From Leminorella richardii (GTDB lineage Bacteria > Pseudomonadota > Gammaproteobacteria > Enterobacterales > Enterobacteriaceae), in the NCBI RefSeq assembly GCF_900478135.1, contig NZ_LS483470.1, forward strand, positions 1,422,501 through 1,486,500: DNA of 64,000 nucleotides. The letters run 5' to 3'. How positions within the stretch are numbered: the stretch's first letter is position 1; every line of letters starts with the position of its first letter. This document shows positions 62,962 through 64,000 of the stretch, in pieces. The translations under genes and the position numbers were made by a program. The notes under the pieces are model-generated. The model did not search any database, had not been told where the DNA came from, and saw only the letters and a program-made list of their open reading frames with translations.

Positions 62962-63762
62962 GTGAAAGATCGCAATTTTGACGATATTGCCGAAAAGTTT
63001 TCGCACAATATTTATGGCACAACGAAAGGCAAAATTCGCCAGGCCGTCCTGTGGCAGGATCTGGAAAAAACGCTGGCCTCTATGCCCGACGGCCCCTTAC
63101 ATATCTTAGATGCTGGCGGCGGTGGGGGCATTATGGCGTGTGAAATGGCAAAACGCGGTCACAGAGTGACCTTTTGTGACATCTCCGAAACGATGCTTGA
63201 GAAGGCTCGGCAGTCAGCCATAGAAAACGGTGTGGAGGATAAGATAAAATTTATTCACTGCGCCGTACAGAATGTTGCTGAACGTTTAGATGCGCCAGTA
63301 GATCTGGTATTATTCCACGCCGTACTAGAATGGATAGACGATCAGCGCGGTGCGCTCTATGCCGTAGAGCAGTGCCTGAGGCCCGGAGGGGTCTTATCCC
63401 TGATGTTTTATAACCATGATGCGCTGCTGTTCCGGAACGTTACGCTGGGTAATTTTGACTATATTGAAGCCGGGATGCGGAAAAAGAAGCGTCGTTCGCT
63501 TTCTCCTGATAATCCACTGGTGCCGCAGCAGGTTGAAGGGTGGTTGAGTGACATGGACATGTCGGTGATTGAGAAAAGCGGCGTTCGGATATTTCACGAC
63601 TACATGCAGGATAAGCAGCACCAGCAGCAGTATTTTGATGCGCTGCTGGCGCTAGAGTTACGCTATTGTCGGCAGGAGCCGTTTGTGAGTTTGGGACGTT
63701 ATATCCATCTGGTGGCGCAAAAGCCAAACGCATCGAACGTAAGGGATAGAAGCTATGAGTGA
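62962..63762 (+). CDS. cmoM: tRNA 5-carboxymethoxyuridine methyltransferase CmoM
   Basis: 266 residues (E. coli 261, formerly SmtA). It starts at GTG with GGAGAGAG about 15 bases before. The SAM-binding motif ILDAGGGGGIMACEMAKRGH lies at about 48-67, and VDLVLFHAVLEWI and LRPGGVLSLMFYNHDALL follow. It methylates cmo5U at tRNA position 34. The last bases overlap mukF by eight, as in the conserved smtA-mukFEB operon. Confidence 0.95.
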   Translation: MKDRNFDDIAEKFSHNIYGTTKGKIRQAVLWQDLEKTLASMPDGPLHILDAGGGGGIMACEMAKRGHRVTFCDISETMLEKARQSAIENGVEDKIKFIHCAVQNVAERLDAPVDLVLFHAVLEWIDDQRGALYAVEQCLRPGGVLSLMFYNHDALLFRNVTLGNFDYIEAGMRKKKRRSLSPDNPLVPQQVEGWLSDMDMSVIEKSGVRIFHDYMQDKQHQQQYFDALLALELRYCRQEPFVSLGRYIHLVAQKPNASNVRDRSYE

Positions 63763-64000
63763 ATTTTCCCAGACAGTGCCAGAACTGGTTGCCTGGGCGC
63801 GTAAAAACGACTTTTCTCTGTCGCTGCCGACGGAGCGTTTGGCGTTTCTGCTGGCGGTCGCCACGCTGAATCACGACCGGCTGGATGGTGAAATGAACGA
63901 AGGCGAACTGATTGACGCCTTTCGTCACGTCAGTAAAGCCTTTGAGCAGACCAACGAAACCATAGCGGTTCGCGCCAATAACGCTATTAACGACATGGTT
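63755..64000 (+). CDS. mukF: chromosome partition protein MukF, N-terminal fragment
   Basis: The first 82 codons only; the window ends inside the gene. MSEFSQTVPELVAWARKNDF, then RLAFLLAVATLN and GELIDAFRHVSKAFEQT, are nearly identical to E. coli MukF. This part is the dimerising winged-helix domain of the kleisin of the MukBEF condensin. AAGGGAT precedes the ATG, which overlaps the end of cmoM. Confidence 0.96.
   Translation, partial: MSEFSQTVPELVAWARKNDFSLSLPTERLAFLLAVATLNHDRLDGEMNEGELIDAFRHVSKAFEQTNETIAVRANNAINDMV

Noticed and set aside
1..64000. CRISPR array, prophage or IS element
   Set aside because: No regularly spaced repeats of the right length, no transposase, integrase or phage structural genes were found on either strand.

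Overview
The window is chromosomal DNA of a gamma-proteobacterium of the order Enterobacterales. Gene order follows the E. coli amiD-to-mukF segment almost throughout: amiD, ybjT, hcr-hcp, lysO, ybjD, clpSA, infA, aat, cydDC, trxB, lrp, ftsK, lolA, rarA, serS, dmsABC, ycaD, pflAB, focA, ycaO, serC, aroA, cmk, rpsA, ihfB, comEC, msbA, lpxK, ycaR, kdsB, elyC, cmoM, mukF. Protein divergence and many lineage-specific gains and losses show it is not Escherichia. A deep-branching family such as Budviciaceae (for example Leminorella) is my guess; it was not tested.

Layout. 1-6.3 kb: an amidase tail, ybjT, a methyltransferase not found here in E. coli, and the nitrosative-stress pair hcp-hcr below a perfect FNR box, then the lysine exporter lysO. 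6.5-18 kb: ybjD, the ClpAP protease with its adaptor ClpS, IF-1, Aat, CydDC (cydD carries a single-base frameshift), TrxB and Lrp. 18-25.4 kb: ftsK behind an SOS (LexA) box, then lolA, rarA and serS. 26-31 kb: dmsABC followed directly by its chaperone dmsD, then the MFS gene ycaD. 32-36.7 kb: a small Coa1-like membrane protein, then pyruvate formate-lyase activase, pyruvate formate-lyase and the formate channel, with an FNR-type site before focA.

37.1-45.9 kb is a visibly G+C-richer accessory island between focA and ycaO. It encodes an NCS2-type permease, a stand-alone domain like the C-terminus of allophanate hydrolase, a carbamate kinase, AllG-, AllF(FdrA)- and AllH-like proteins, a biuret-hydrolase-like cysteine amidohydrolase and an AllS-like LysR regulator. 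Together they look like a self-contained route that imports a ureide, cuts it by phosphorolysis to carbamoyl phosphate and makes ATP with carbamate kinase. This is the most likely new biology in the window.

45.9-64 kb: ycaO, a periplasmic asparaginase (ansB) inserted before serC, an Asp/Glu-racemase-family gene splitting the usual serC-aroA pair, then the conserved cmk-rpsA-ihfB-comEC-msbA-lpxK-ycaR-kdsB-elyC-cmoM-mukF run. A short MITE-like palindromic repeat lies between rpsA and ihfB. Missing relative to E. coli at the matching places are ltaE-poxB, aqpZ, macAB, cspD, serW, ycaP, ycaL, ycaQ and ycbJ. No CRISPR array, prophage, IS element, rRNA or tRNA was recognised.
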